Assembly: GCA_026182355.1 (NCBI GenBank)
Contig: JAPFBL010000006.1
Location: 8,150,501-8,214,500 of the forward strand
Length of the DNA: 64,000 nt
Direction: 5' to 3'
From: Hermatobates lingyangjiaoensis
Taxonomy: Eukaryota; Arthropoda; Insecta; Hemiptera; Hermatobatidae
Position numbers and translations under genes: made by a program. Below are positions 46,186-57,252 of the stretch, piece after piece. Numbering within the stretch: position 1 is the first letter of the stretch; every line of letters begins with the position of its first letter. Under the pieces are notes generated by a model. The model had not been told where the DNA came from. It did no database searches and was given only the letters and a program-made list of their open reading frames with translations.

Positions 46186-47742
46186 ATGTTTCTTTCGTGG
46201 AAAATTTATTTGGTTACTAAACACCAATAAAATTAATGTCATGAAGGTGATGAAGGTGATTAGTCCTTCATGATGAAATTAATTTCAGGGGTGGGATAAA
46301 ATGTAAATGTAGGCGTTGAAAGAATTGTTGAACAAAAATTGTCAAGGCTGCCAAGAAAGTAATATACGCTTACATATATAATGAAGTTTGATTTCCAAAA
46401 CATTTGATTTTGTTTAGAGAAGTTTTTTTAAACCACTGTCATAAAATAATGGTTAATGTATGCCTGGTATCTACTTCAGAAATGACTGCAAAACAAAATT
46501 TAAATGTGCTAAAAGTGGGAATAAGATTTGATATAAATATATAAAAATGTTAAAATGAACAAGACAAATTATTGTTGTTTACAGTGGGAATTTTTGAAAT
46601 TTAACAATTTAACTTGTCAAAATTTTGCTCTCACGCTTACATATATAATGAAGTTTGATTTCCAAAACATTTGATTTTGTTTAGAGAAGTTTTTAAACCA
46701 CTGTCATAAAATAAAAACTCTAAAGTCTGTCGTATATAAAAAATTTATACAATTGCTCAAATTTATTTTAAAACACTCAAACAAATATTAGAAATGTATT
46801 AATATTTTTAATTTTTAATACGAATGAACCTCATTGAGTTTAATGAATTTGATGAATATTTTTATTATTTTATTGTAATATGTCTTCTATTTTCAACCAA
46901 CTAAGACACACTACTCCTTTAATTCAATTACACTATTATTTTTATTTGTTTTCGACATTTTATTTTATTCATATTATTAATAAATTAAGAAAAAGTTAAT
47001 AAATATATCTGTTAAATTAATACTTATCATTTTATCAAAATTTTGAAGTAATATTTATGTAAATTTTAGACCCGTGGCATGAAGAAATGGATTTTCTGAA
47101 TATTGGCGTTGCTGATTCCATTCAAAGCTCCCTCAAAAATTATCCCATTTTTAGAGAACTTTAACATACGTAACCAGTATTATGCCATAATTGGTCAGCT
47201 TAACCTTATAGCTGTAGCGTCATCTATCAAACCAAATTTTCAATACTTTGGATGATACCTCTATTATAAACCGTTTGATTTTAAAGAAATCGGTTTTAAA
47301 TAACCAATTTAAAGGACACCTTATCAGTCAATATGCCTAAATAACTGCCTCCATTTAACTAAAGGTAACGTAAACTTTCTTGTAGTTATTTCAATTTTCA
47401 ACTTATATAAAATCTGAATAGTTTCTACTCGATTAGATATTTTTTTTTATAATTTAAAGAAAACGTTTCAAAAATAAAATAATAGTGAAATAAAACAACC
47501 AATAACTATGAAATATATCAATATTACAATGAATTATTCACCTCTACAGTGAAACAATTTATCAATTTGTAACACTAGAAAAATTAGTTAACCACGAATG
47601 CAATCAAGCACTACAATTCCTTTCCCACCCCTGAAATTCATTTCCTTATGAACGACTAATCATCTTTAATGTGTGTTTTCCTTCATGACATTAATTTTAT
47701 TGGTGTATACTAACCAATTACATTTTCCAGGAAAGAAAGATT
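46186..47742. repeat. about 110-bp inverted repeats 1.4 kb apart
   Basis: 46186-46296 and 47621-47742 are diverged inverted copies. They share TTTCTTTC(G/C)TGGAAAAT, TTGGTTA..A.ACACC, AATAAAATTAATGTCATGAAGG and TTTCAGGGGTGGGA in the same order. The outer and inner ends of similarity fall at matching points in both arms. This is either a decayed transposon with long terminal inverted repeats or two opposite insertions of one short element. The interior shows no transposase frame. Confidence 0.5.
46366..46714. repeat. near-identical direct repeat of about 83 bp
   Basis: 46366-46449 and 46633-46714 are direct copies starting ACGCTTACATATATAATGAA and ending CACTGTCATAAAATAA. They differ only by a 2-base change in a T run. 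They lie inside the 46186-47742 inverted-repeat unit, 267 bp apart start to start. The near identity suggests a recent local duplication. Confidence 0.75.
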
Positions 47743-48729
47743 GATGGTTATGTTTTAATAAACATACGTGTGTTAAATACTCCGGGATTATTAGACACTT
47801 AAGAACCAAAGTTTATTTTGTAGACTGTAAACTTCATACTACTTATAGTTTAAAGCTATTACATTTGTTGTATTAATGTATTGAAAGTTATTTACGTTAA
47901 TGTTTTGTTAACCTGAATCATGAAAAATTCCTGATAAAACTTGCTGTTCATTATTTCATATATTAAAAAGAAAAAAAAAATATATATTACATTTTTTAGA
48001 AATTTCTCACATTTCTTAAATGACATCAATAACCATTTATTTCGAAAAATATTCTTACCATGCACTTTTGTTTGAAAAATAAAATTTGTGAACGTAGAGA
48101 ACAGGAGTTCAATCATGAATTAAATCGTGAATGGCAATTTATTTTTAAGAGATGCTACTTTAATCATTTATCGATTTGGTAGTTTCTGTTGTAGGAATTC
48201 AAGTTTGTAATAAATTTACTAGGCACTCAAATTATGTATAAGTTCCTTTAATGGAAACTAGTTTTAAATTTGTTTTCTGTTTACTAAGTAATAATTTATT
48301 ACAGGATTATAAGAGTGATTACTATCGTTATGTTTTTGTTTTAGTATAACTATAACTTCTATAAAGTTATTTAAAATTTAAAAATTAACATAAAATTTAT
48401 ATATAAATATAAATTTATTTAATGATGATATTGTTATTAGTGTTTTTTTCTATAAGAACTTTAAGCTCGGACATTAACTCAAGATTACTGAATAGGTGTT
48501 TTCTTAGTGTAGTTGGGTAATAAGTCACCATCTTCATTAAGGTGGTTAACTTAAAATTTGTCTTCATAGAATTTAGAAGAAAACAAAAAAGTTATTTTTT
48601 ATTTATAGCTAGGTAATACTGACACTATACGAACAAAAGAATTTTTGTAGAATAAACTCTATGCCAAATTTGGAGAAATATTTTGGTTCTTCAAGAACAT
48701 AGTGTTGTTGGTGACATCTGTTCTAATTA
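47743..48729. other. no supported gene
   Basis: AT-rich DNA; the minus-strand frame at 47892-48116 is AT/Phe-Lys-driven. Confidence 0.5.
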
Positions 48730-49060
48730 AAATGCTTGCTGGGTTAAGGAGACGAGGGGCACGTTAATGGGATCGTAAATCGCAGTATAAACAGGTTTAA
48801 GAGGGTGAGGGGGTGGGTAAGTAAGCTGGCAGCTGCGCGCATGCGTGCTGGCGGAGCAGCAAACCACTTAGGTAGTCAACACCCTTTCAAATGAACTTCC
48901 GGTTACAGTCGAACATACAAAGAAAAGGGAGCACTTTGCCAAGCCTTTCAAACAAGTGTGGACTGCGAGTACTGGCAGCTTTGTTCAATGGGCACTTGAA
49001 ACTACATCGGTTTCATGTGCACTTTGGAAAAAAATTCTTATAGCATTGAGAGTTTTCCTG
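48730..49060. promoter_or_regulatory. promoter-like GC/CpG block with NRF1- and ETS-type sites
   Basis: A GC-richer island in AT-rich DNA. It holds a G-rich KLF/Sp-like run (GGGTGAGGGGGTGGG at 48803-48817), TGCGCGCATGCGTG at 48834-48847 that fits the NRF1 consensus YGCGCAYGCGCR with one mismatch, and ACTTCCGG at 48895-48902, the reverse of the ETS site CCGGAAGT. NRF1 and ETS sites about 60 bp apart are typical of TATA-less promoters of broadly expressed animal genes. The strand and the gene are not determined; no exon is clearly recognised on either side. A GC-rich transposon remnant is the main alternative. Confidence 0.4.
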
Positions 49061-49285
49061 ATTGAACAGAGCCTATTATTCACTACGAATTTTTAAACAT
49101 CCAGTACCAATAGGTGCCTACCATGGTTGGAAAGTGTCATTCTAAAGTGTAACAAGAGGTATAATTATACCAAAAATTATAATTATATATTTTTCTTAAA
49201 TAACTTTTATGATGATTTCTCTTCGGTTTTGCTGATTTGACTAATACCATCAAAATTTTTAGAAAAAATTATTTGAATATATAGT
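49061..49285. other. no supported gene
   Basis: AT-rich DNA between the promoter-like block and foldback copy A4. Confidence 0.5.
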
Positions 49286-49471
49286 AATAATCAATGATTA
49301 AACCACAATAAGAATGGGAAAACAAGACTAAGATCTTTCAACCATAACAAGCAGTTGGGTTTTTGACTCTGACGAAGACCGCTTGTTACGGTTGAAAGAT
49401 CTTAGTCTTGTTTTCCCATTCTTATTGTGGTTTAATCATTGATTGTTTTTTCACGTGTTTATGTGAAATCT
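49286..49471. mobile_element. foldback element, family A copy 4
   Basis: Left arm 49286-49353 and right arm 49369-49471, with the loop GTTGGGTTTTTGACT-like. The right-arm core is intact: CTGACGA-A-GACCG, CTTGTTA, CGGTT-GAAA at 49369-49397, then AGATCTTAGTCTTG and the CACGTG segment. The left arm stops inside the core after AACAAGC, so only one full core is present. Both arms share the variant CCATTCTTATTGTGG, unlike other copies, so the two arms arose together from one source. Confidence 0.7.
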
Positions 49472-49780
49472 TTTTATAGTAATAATCTAAATTTACCGGA
49501 AAACATAAATTAAGCTAAGAAGTTTAATATATTTGTAAAATTGCAAACTTATTACGAAATCAAAATTATATTTTTATAGAATTAATTTATAACTAAAATT
49601 ATGATAAATCATAATGTAATTAAACACAAAAGTATTTTTTTATTTAAATTGACTATTTTTTTAAAATAAATATTTTGTTCAAATACTGATCACAGATTAG
49701 TAACAAAAATTAATCATTTAAGTCAATATTTAAATTCAATATTTAAACACTAACGTTTAAAATATTGAATTAACCAAAGA
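49472..49780. other. no supported gene
   Basis: AT-rich DNA with no recognisable feature. Confidence 0.5.
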
Positions 49781-49989
49781 AATGCTATGTCGCTGTATAC
49801 TGATACCAGACGCAGTGGCTTCCACTGTATTTGTATAGTACTGTTTTCCGACTTAACCTATAGGTCAAGGCCTATCTCATTGGACAACTTTACCACCGCA
49901 GCTAGACGAGACAATAACGAGCTACTTTGTAAGGCTTTAGTGACTGTCAAGAGGTCGTTATTGTCTTGAGAACTTGAGAGGATGAAGGG

Positions 49990-51134
49990 GCATTTTTGCT
50001 AGAGGTGCCAAGAGCTTATCTGTATCACACACTCTCTCACTCTCTCTCTCTCTTTGACAAGGGGGTTCTTAGGCTTTCATTTCTTTTGTTTGCGCCTTAA
50101 TGTATGCGCAACCCTTATAATTGCCTCGGTCGCCCTACACAATTAGAGCAAGAGGGTGATGCTAGCCTCTAACTTTTCACACTCTTTATAGTGATGCCCT
50201 TCAGCGCACTTATTACACATGGCCGATATGCTGGCATATATATAGTATTAATGAGGTCCAGCGTTCCATCTGAATCTCTCAATTTTCACCTCAAAAGTTA
50301 AAATGTTCGTAATTGCTCCCTCCTTGCAGGTGGTAACAAATTCAAAGTCTATTTTCTTAGACTAGCCCAATTCCTTGTCAACCACTCGAAAGGATGTCAT
50401 CTGAGTCACAGTCTTCACCTCCAAGCCTATTCTACATGTCTTTATCCTTGGCAACAGGAGGAAAATTTATAATGACTCATACAAAGTTCCTCTCTTCATA
50501 CTGAGGGTGAAAACAGTGGAACTGTATGTTGTAACTCACCCATTTCTCATTTCTGGTCAGGGATTAAATGAACAAAATATGATTAATTTGTTTAGAAACA
50601 GCAGCGACTTAAATAAATGTGTCACATGACTATTAAGAGTGATATAACCCTTATATTCTTCGTAACTGGTGATAAAAAGTGGCAGAGGAACCTTCGTGAC
50701 AGTGTTAGTTTTTTGGGGTTGTGATATTCGTTCAGTCTTGGAAGTTGACGGAGAGGGGAAGGTTCTACAATAGGTGTCCTAAGTATTCTCCCTCCTGGTC
50801 TCTGACGTAAATCCCATTTTCCTGACCGATCCTTTTTTTTTGCCTCTTGTGAACTGAAACCTGCTTTATTTTCTTCCTGTTTGACGCTATCACAAAGGCG
50901 GTTGTCAAAGATGAAGCAATTTTTAGTTTCGATGGATCTTTTACTTTACAAGTTCACTTTTTGGGGACGCCTGTGATTTATTTTGCCCTGTAGAGTTATC
51001 AGACGGTTTATTTCATTGGTTTGGCTTGAGAAGCCTTCACTATAGTCCAGCTGAATGCTTTGCAGTGCTGCAAGAGCAGCCAGAATGGCCTGAACCACGA
51101 GCTCAGCGTGGCTCTGGGAATCCCGAAGCTGCAC
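49990..51134 (-). pseudogene. Jockey-like LINE ORF1 (gag) relic with zinc knuckles
   Basis: Minus strand. From N to C: an open stretch (51134-50946, with AILAALAALQSIQLDYSEGF and TNEINRLITLQGK), a PLPLFITSYEEYKGYI block near 50670, and VKIERFRWNAGP with CQHIGHV (decayed first knuckle). Next comes CNKCAEGHHYKEC at 50179-50217, a C-x2-C-x3-H-x4-C zinc knuckle. Then follow SCSNCVG and, after a frameshift, GNYKGCAYIKAQTKEMKA with TAA at 50069-50071. The series of knuckles with the NY-GC ending is that of Jockey-clade ORF1 nucleic-acid-binding proteins. Stops and frameshifts show a dead copy. GC-richer sequence continues to 49787 and 51640 and may belong to it. Confidence 0.65.
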
Positions 51135-51640
51135 TTAATTCGTACATTGAATTTCACTGAAATTATGTAGTCCATAGTACGCGCCTGCGTTACAATTATA
51201 AATAAAATAAATGAGGATCACTCATCTAGAAATTACTCACGGGTATTGAACCCAAATTGAAATGAAGATCAGGGATTACACAAGGGCTGTACAGTTGGAT
51301 TTCATAGGGATCATTCAACTTATTTTGCAGATATGGATGAGATGAACGAAGGCATGTGAAGTCACTCTGAAAGGAGACAGTTTGGTGAAATCTCTGTTGA
51401 CAAGGGTTGTCATCTGGCAGGTAACCAACCTTCTTTGTGGGAGGAGGGTGGGTAGTAAGGGGCTATTGTGTCAACGACTGCTTCCTGGAGAGCTTGAAAA
51501 CGCTGTTCACCCTTCGGAATATTATCACGGGCTAGTGACAACTTCAAAACAAAGTGGTCGCTAATATTGGGCAACATTGAAAAAACCACTCTTGGCACTC
51601 CCAACATTTTTACATACTCCAACCAATGAAAATATTGTTA
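51135..51640 (-). other. GC-richer flank, possible LINE 5' part or exon
   Basis: Holds a 70-codon minus-strand frame (51410-51622, including MLGVPRVVFSMLPNISDHF and IPKGEQRFQALQEAVVD) of balanced composition, overlapping an opposite frame at 51382-51564. It lies directly upstream of the Jockey ORF1 relic on the same strand, so it is most simply part of that insertion. No domain is recognised. Confidence 0.25.
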
Positions 51641-52061
51641 AATTGAATTTTGATAGTAAAAGACAAATTCCAAAACAGTAAGTACTTTACCAGCAAATCA
51701 ATATCTTTATTAACACAAATGAAATAGTTCATTATCAAATATATTTCATAATATGCTCAAACCGTTAAAATTAACGGTGACATCTATCAATAACAGTCTC
51801 ACTACCAATTATACTTCTAAAAAATCTAGATGTACCAAGTCATTGTATTGTAATGAGCCCTCCTGTTAAGTTATGAAATCAGATGAATAGAAGTAACAAT
51901 TCAAAGTGACTGAAAGTGTACTATTTCTCATCCCCAGGATAACACTGATACCATCTTTACTGGCTGACCGTTTTATGTCAAAAGATTATTTCAAAGTCAC
52001 CCGATACATTTAACTTTTTTTATGTCTATGAAGAAATCACAAGGTCAATTGCTTCAGATTT
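51641..52061. other. no supported gene
   Basis: AT-rich DNA with no recognisable feature. Confidence 0.5.
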
Positions 52062-52083
52062 ATATATATATATATATATATAT

Positions 52084-52189
52084 ATGATCAGATCACAAGT
52101 TGATTCAGTTCGATTTTTGACTCTGACGAAGACCGCTTGTTACGGTTGAAAGATCTTAGTCTTGTTTTCCCATTTCATATTGTAGTTTG

Positions 52190-52194
<5 letters not shown>
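52084..52194 (+). mobile_element. family A copy 5 between two TA arrays
   Basis: TA arrays at 52062-52085 and 52191-52227 enclose a right arm with the intact core (CTGACGA-A-GACCG, CTTGTTA, CGGTT-GAAA), and a residual left-arm end (TGATCAGATCACAA) directly beside the left array. This looks like a dyad that lost almost all of its left arm by internal deletion. Confidence 0.65.
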
Positions 52195-52227
<33 letters not shown>

Positions 52228-52231
<4 letters not shown>

Positions 52232-55200
52232 GAATTGGAAACAAGTTTAACACAAGATACACAATACGCAATTATTTATTGTGCGGTGTTTAGTCACAGA
52301 CTAGAATAAGGGAAAAGAGAGTTATAAATGCTTTCAAAGAACATCAAAACAAAGAATTACTATAACCAAGAAATACATATCACTAGCACAACAGAGTTAA
52401 ATCATGTTAATATTAATAATAAATGTCATAACATCAACAAAAAAGAATTGAGGGGACTTAGGCTCAAGACTAATATAAGTAATTTTTATTTCAATAACAG
52501 TCTTGTTAACATACAGCTGTGTGTTTTTTTTTTAAATTATCTATAGTATATACGTATCATAAAATCCTCTGGTGAGTTTTATACAACTCATAGTTGAACA
52601 GTTTAAATATTTCATTGTGATTCTTGAGGATATATTCTTTTATTAGTTATTAGAGATTCGAAATCATCGATTTAGCAAACTCCGTCATCTCTTCTTTCTA
52701 TTATATAACTGAAAGCCTTACTCTAATCACAATCTAGAGCACCAATATCTCTCCTATCGTGTTTATTCTCTGTTTCTATAAGTTACATTATATTTTAAGT
52801 TCTTTACTGAACTATGTAATTGCCCTCCAAGTCATATCTCTTACTTCCATTTATTTTACGTACGATTTTCTAACAATCATTAACTTCTTAAAGAGAATCA
52901 CCTTGTCTTACATAGTGTGGTCAAACTTTCAAATACCTCTTTGTTAAGCAGAAACTGTATTATTATGCAGCTTTCATAAGTAATACATAAAATTACAATG
53001 ACGGTTTATAATCTAAATATGTTAAATCCTTAATTTCAAGTTTATTCATTTTGTGTTCAAATTCAAGTTTTTCAGTTGGTGTAAAGTTTTTATACTAAAA
53101 TGAACCTTTTGTTTTGTTTTCTTTCATTCCCAAATTGAATTTTTCCGAAACTAATATGTGTTATAAAAAGGCTCCAGGGCCCAGAAGGTTTGTCTTGTCC
53201 CAACATTTTCTCACCAATTGACTGTATTATTGCCCTTTATTCCCGTCTGTTCTGGTAACTGCCTTACACTGATGTTATTATACTCGTTATAGTATTAATT
53301 TTTCACTAATCAGTATAACAGTGTTGTGCATCTTGATAAAATACAAGAAGCTTACGCTTGAGACCACTTAGACACACTTGTAGAATATTCTATGGTAGAA
53401 TTTTATCAGGAAAACTATAATCAAAAACATTAAAGGTGCATTGTGCTACATTTTTGAAAATTTGGAACTTCCATTTCGTATCTATATAAGTAACCTACAT
53501 AAGAACGTTTAGTAATTTTTCCATGCTGAAGTTAGTACAGATAATAATTGCTCATGTTATCCTATGATATACTTGTCTGTGTAATTTATAAAGACCGATA
53601 TGGATACCTTTTTGATTTACCTTACAAAAGTACCCAATCGTTGTTTATCATACATTAGTTCTGTCCCAGATGTTATAGTAATTTTATAGATTTGTTATTC
53701 ATAATATCACATATCATTTTCTAACAAAAAAATGCTTACAGGAGAATTGTAATTGTTACAAACTTTTCTAGTTTAGTCCTTCAAACTGGAATGACTCCAG
53801 AAAGTATGAAATTATTAACTTTCATGCATTTAAATATATATATATATATTTTTAACATGCATTTATATATGCATGTTTATATATTCAAAGGAAGTGTATT
53901 AATCACATACTTTCTTCTATTTGAGAAATTTTTAATAGTAATAATAAATATAATAATAATAACAAATATAATGATAATGATAATACTGACAATGCTAAGA
54001 ATAATAATAGTAAAACAGTATAAGACCGATTGGGTCTTATAATAATAAGACCAATGATATGCAATTAGAATATAATTTCATATAATTCATCATCTACTGA
54101 ATGATGTCGCCGATAGCATGTGAAAAATCTTTTAGGTTCACATTTAATCAACCCACATCTTAGAAAAAAAAGGGTTCCCAAAAAACTCTTTGGGGACCTT
54201 AAATTATTTAAATTTTTGAAATCTTGGAATTATTTGTTTTTTTATGATTACTATGATTATACTATAGCAAGAAATCTGGAGTAACAAACACTCAACTGTA
54301 GTAGATGTGAACAGAATATCACACAAAACCACAGTCAATTGAGTTTTGGATTTATTTTAATATAACATACCGCATAGATAGAAACATTCCAGTACCTCTG
54401 ATGGTTCCAGCTTAATATTTTGTAATAACAAGGTGTTTGAGTCCTATTCGATTTCTTCTTGACATAGGTACAGCGCCACCTTTAGCTGATTTATACCCAA
54501 ATATTACTGCTTTTTGAAAATTTGGGTATCATACAGCGTAAGTTCAATAGCGGTATCAAAGACTCATCTTTTTAAAGGTCGTCAGCATATTTTTGCCATC
54601 GCAACTCAGATTATATATAGTATCTGTAGGTTTTCTACAAGTAGTCACCAAAGTATTGGCATTGCGCTACTCCTTGAGAGCAACCTCTAGTGATCACAAT
54701 TTTATTTGTGCTGGATGCTAACTTGTAGTAATTGTTCTTGTGATAAACTGTTGTAATAATTTTACAGTTCATAAATTAAGACCTTTTTATATAAGTTTTG
54801 ATTTAATAACTTCGTTTCTGAAACGTGTTGTCAAAAGATCCTTCAATATTCAAGAATATGCTCAGAGTGAATCCTTTCGGACAGTGGATGCCAATTTTTT
54901 TTTTGTTAACCAAGGTAATAAAACAAATTGTTGATTGGCTCTACTGATATATAATTTGTCCTCCATGAAGTTGTTTATTTCTCAAAAACATAAATTTCGA
55001 ATAAATAGTTTAACAAAGAGATGTTTAAGTATACAAGTGTTTATCTTGCTGCCAGGAATTCTAAACCACATGAGGAAGACAATAAAACTCCATCATTAGA
55101 GAAATATGATCAAAAAATCTTTCCAACTGCAAAATGGCCCTAAAAGCCATCTGCACTCATTATAAAACAACATCTGCAGCACAGAAAAAAAAAAAAAAAA

Positions 55201-55280
55201 CTCCATCCTTAAAATCATTTTACAAATGTGTGATGGTCAGCATAAGAAGTAAAGGGAAGTTGTGTAGCAGCTATGCGATT
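52228..55280. other. no supported gene
   Basis: AT-rich DNA. Contains a small palindrome in TA-rich sequence (AACATGCAT ... ATGCATGTT near 53848-53871), a patch at 54190-54265 resembling the dispersed-repeat tail, and an A run at 55183-55200. Confidence 0.45.
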
Positions 55281-55285
55281 GTCTG

Positions 55286-55560
55286 ATGGCGATTGGCGGT
55301 AGATTGAGAAAGGATGACTTCGCAGGAAGCAATCGTAAGTTCAGAGATAACATTAGAAAGCTGCAGTCTTCAGCTCATGGGCCCTTGACCAATCACTCTT
55401 GTGTTTCCAACTCTTATCTACCTATTTTGCTCTACTTAGCAACGATGATCAGAATAGTCAAAGGCTCAAACAAAAATAACTTTATATTTAATCTTTATAG
55501 AAAATATAGTTCATTATTAAATTTACTTTACAAATTAAATTTATATATATATATATATAC
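55286..55560 (+). other. open frame of uncertain nature upstream of PLE cluster
   Basis: ATG at 55286; the frame stays open to 55669 only because it runs through a TA array. The first part, MAIGGRLRKDDFAGSNRKF and RDNIRKLQ, is GC-richer, and RDNIRKL resembles the RNNIRKLE start of the neighbouring PLE module (55990). A perfect donor-like GTAAGT occurs at 55335-55340. It may be a further diverged PLE N-terminal piece. Confidence 0.25.
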
Positions 55561-55561
55561 A

Positions 55562-56105
55562 GAACTAAAGTTTATCGGAACTGAAATAATTATTTCAGTT
55601 CAGTGTCACGTGTTCATTCAGACTACAGTTGTTGTTAAAATCCACATACTATTTTTCTTTGTAAAATAATTTGTAATGTAATACTTAGTTTTTCTGTTTC
55701 AAAATTTATACTTCTGCCAATGAAAAAGGTTTTAAATAAAGACCGAAACGTTGGGAATGAGAGTTTAAGTTGAACCTGAAGAACTGACCGAGTCCCGATA
55801 AACTTTAGTTTTGTTTCTATTCCACGGTCGATAATTTTATCAACATATATATCATTAAATAACTTACCAACTTTAAGTCTAGTATGTTTGATACATACCT
55901 TCTCGAGGTTTCTTATATTATTCCTCCATCTTTCCGGTACCATATAAATGAACTCACCAAATTATTTGTTTATATTTCTATTTTACCGTAAGATGGAGGA
56001 ATAATATAAGAAAACTCGAAAAGGTATGTAAGAAACATACTAGACTTAAAGTTGGCAAGTTATTTAATGATATATGGTTAAAAGAAGGTCTGCTCCCAAA
56101 GTATA

Positions 56106-56152
<47 letters not shown>
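55562..56152. mobile_element. PLE dyad, family P1
   Basis: Inverted arms 55846-55932 and 55990-56075 (about 86 bp, few mismatches) meet around a 57-nt loop. Both encode, reading outward, the same PLE N-terminal module. The right arm is RWRNNIRKLEKVCKKHTRLK, then VGKLFNDIW, EGLLPKYT, ending in the TA array 56107-56151. Left of the left arm lies a pLTR-like segment in plus sense (AAATAAAGACCGAAACGTTG, then CTGAAGAACTGACCGAG, then CCGATAAACTTTAGTT), whose end is mirrored at 55562-55577. So at least two nested inversions are present. Confidence 0.6.
55990..56110 (+). pseudogene. PLE-like protein N-terminus, truncated at TA array
   Basis: Frame WRNNIRKLEKVCKKHT, RLKVGKLFND, LKEGLLPKYT, then Ile-Tyr repeats from the TA array. 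LEK..KK, then FN, then EGLLP(K/N)Y agrees with the module at 57020-57215, and its front half with that at 26751-26866. In PLE proteins this lies N-terminal to the RT domain, which is missing. The inverted twin is on the minus strand at 55846-55932 (with MVPERWRNNIRNLEKVC). Confidence 0.55.
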
Positions 56153-56158
<6 letters not shown>

Positions 56159-56160
56159 AT

Positions 56161-56432
56161 TTGTTTATATATAAGAATATTTAATTTTTGGTGTATTCAG
56201 TCAATTTTCTATGTTTTTAGAAATCAATCTCTCGTTGCAGATATTTCAGTTATATTTTAAAACCTTTTTCATAGGCTAAGTTTAAATCACATTGTTGTAT
56301 GTTGATAAGTGATTTATTGTTATCCTTTGTTTGTTGGCCTAGAGAAAGGGTTTTAAAATAAAACCAAAACGTTGGCAACAAGAGTTTTATTTTTGAATCT
56401 AGAAAACTGACCAAATCCTGATTAAGTAATTT

Positions 56433-56452
<20 letters not shown>
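56161..56452 (+). mobile_element. PLE-type terminal repeat next to TA/TG array
   Basis: GTTTTAAAATAAAACCAAAA, CGTTGGCAACAAGAGTTT, then TCTAGAAAACTGACCAAATC, CTGATTAAG and the TA array at 56434-56452. It parallels the segment at 55720-55810 word by word (GGTTTTAAATAAAGACCGAA, CGTTGG, GAACTGACCGAGTC, CCCGATAAA). Both are copies of one terminal repeat; GAAA is changed to AAAA here. Confidence 0.5.
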
Positions 56453-56470
<18 letters not shown>

Positions 56471-56471
<1 letters not shown>

Positions 56472-57207
56472 ATTATTAAAGCTGATGCCTAGTTGGAGTT
56501 TTACACTTTTTCTTAGTAGTTTTTCTAGTCTTCTCACACTTGACTTCCATGGGTTTGGAACTAAATTCATAAGCTCACCAAAATTTTTATTTATATTATA
56601 TTGTCGGTATTATATTATTATATTATACCGACATGTTTCGGTCATCATCGACCAATTTCAACGTTATTAGATATAAAAAGTTTCATAACATATATAAAAC
56701 TATTAAGAATACTAAGAGTAAAATAAACAAAACAAGTCCACACAAGACATGTTCACAAAATGGGAGGTAATCGAAGGTAAGGGATGTTGAGGTTTCTCCA
56801 GGCTCTTGGTTACCTTACTACCTTACTTATTACCTTACTTGGTTACCAGATCAAGGTAACCAAGAGCCTGGAGGAACCTCAACATGCTATACCTTCGATT
56901 ACCTTCCATTTTGTGAACATGTGTTGTGTGGACTTGTATTGTTTAATTTACTTTAATTTTTACATTTAGTATTCATAATAATTTTATGTATGTTATGAAT
57001 CGTTATATATCTAATAACCTTGAAAATGTTCGATGATTACGGAAACATGTCGGTATATAAAAATAAAAATTTCGGTGAACTTATGTATTTAGTTCTAAAC
57101 CCATGGAAGTCAAGTGTGAGAAGACTAGAAAAACTACTAAGAAAAAGTGTAAAACTCCAATTAGGCATCAGATTTAATAAAACTTATATAAATGAAGGCC
57201 TGCTCCC

Positions 57208-57249
<42 letters not shown>
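56471..57249. mobile_element. PLE dyad, family P2, arms of about 330-345 bp
   Basis: Left arm 56471-56816 and right arm 56853-57181 are inverted copies around a 36-nt spacer (ACTACCTTAC type). They differ by scattered changes and by an extra TGTCGGTAT/ATACCGACA dyad in the left arm (56602-56643). Each arm, read outward, runs AAGGTAACCAAGAGCC, CCTTCGATTACCTTCC, then a CGATGAt(G/T)AC(C/G)GAAACATG element, then the PLE N-terminal module, then a TA array (56434-56452 with a TG array on the left; 57211-57249 on the right). The CGATGA..GAAACATGTCGG element recalls the hammerhead-like core but lacks a clear stem II. Confidence 0.65.
57020..57215 (+). pseudogene. PLE-like protein N-terminus, family P2
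   Basis: ATG at 57020; reads MFDDYGNMSVYKNKNFGEL, NPWKSSVRRLEKLLRKSVKL, QLGIRFNKTYINEGLLPNY, then Ile-Tyr repeats from the TA array. FN..EGLLPNY matches the P1 module. The true start may be the Met in GELMYLVLNP. An inverted copy lies at 56570-56480 on minus (NPWKSSVRRLEKLL, then QLGISFNN), which runs into a TG/TA array instead of EGLLP. RT and GIY-YIG are absent. Confidence 0.6.

Positions 57250-57252
<3 letters not shown>

Noticed and set aside
55635..55943. 102-codon minus-strand frame
   Set aside because: Only its first third is the PLE module; the rest reads through an opposite-sense terminal repeat, so it is not one gene.
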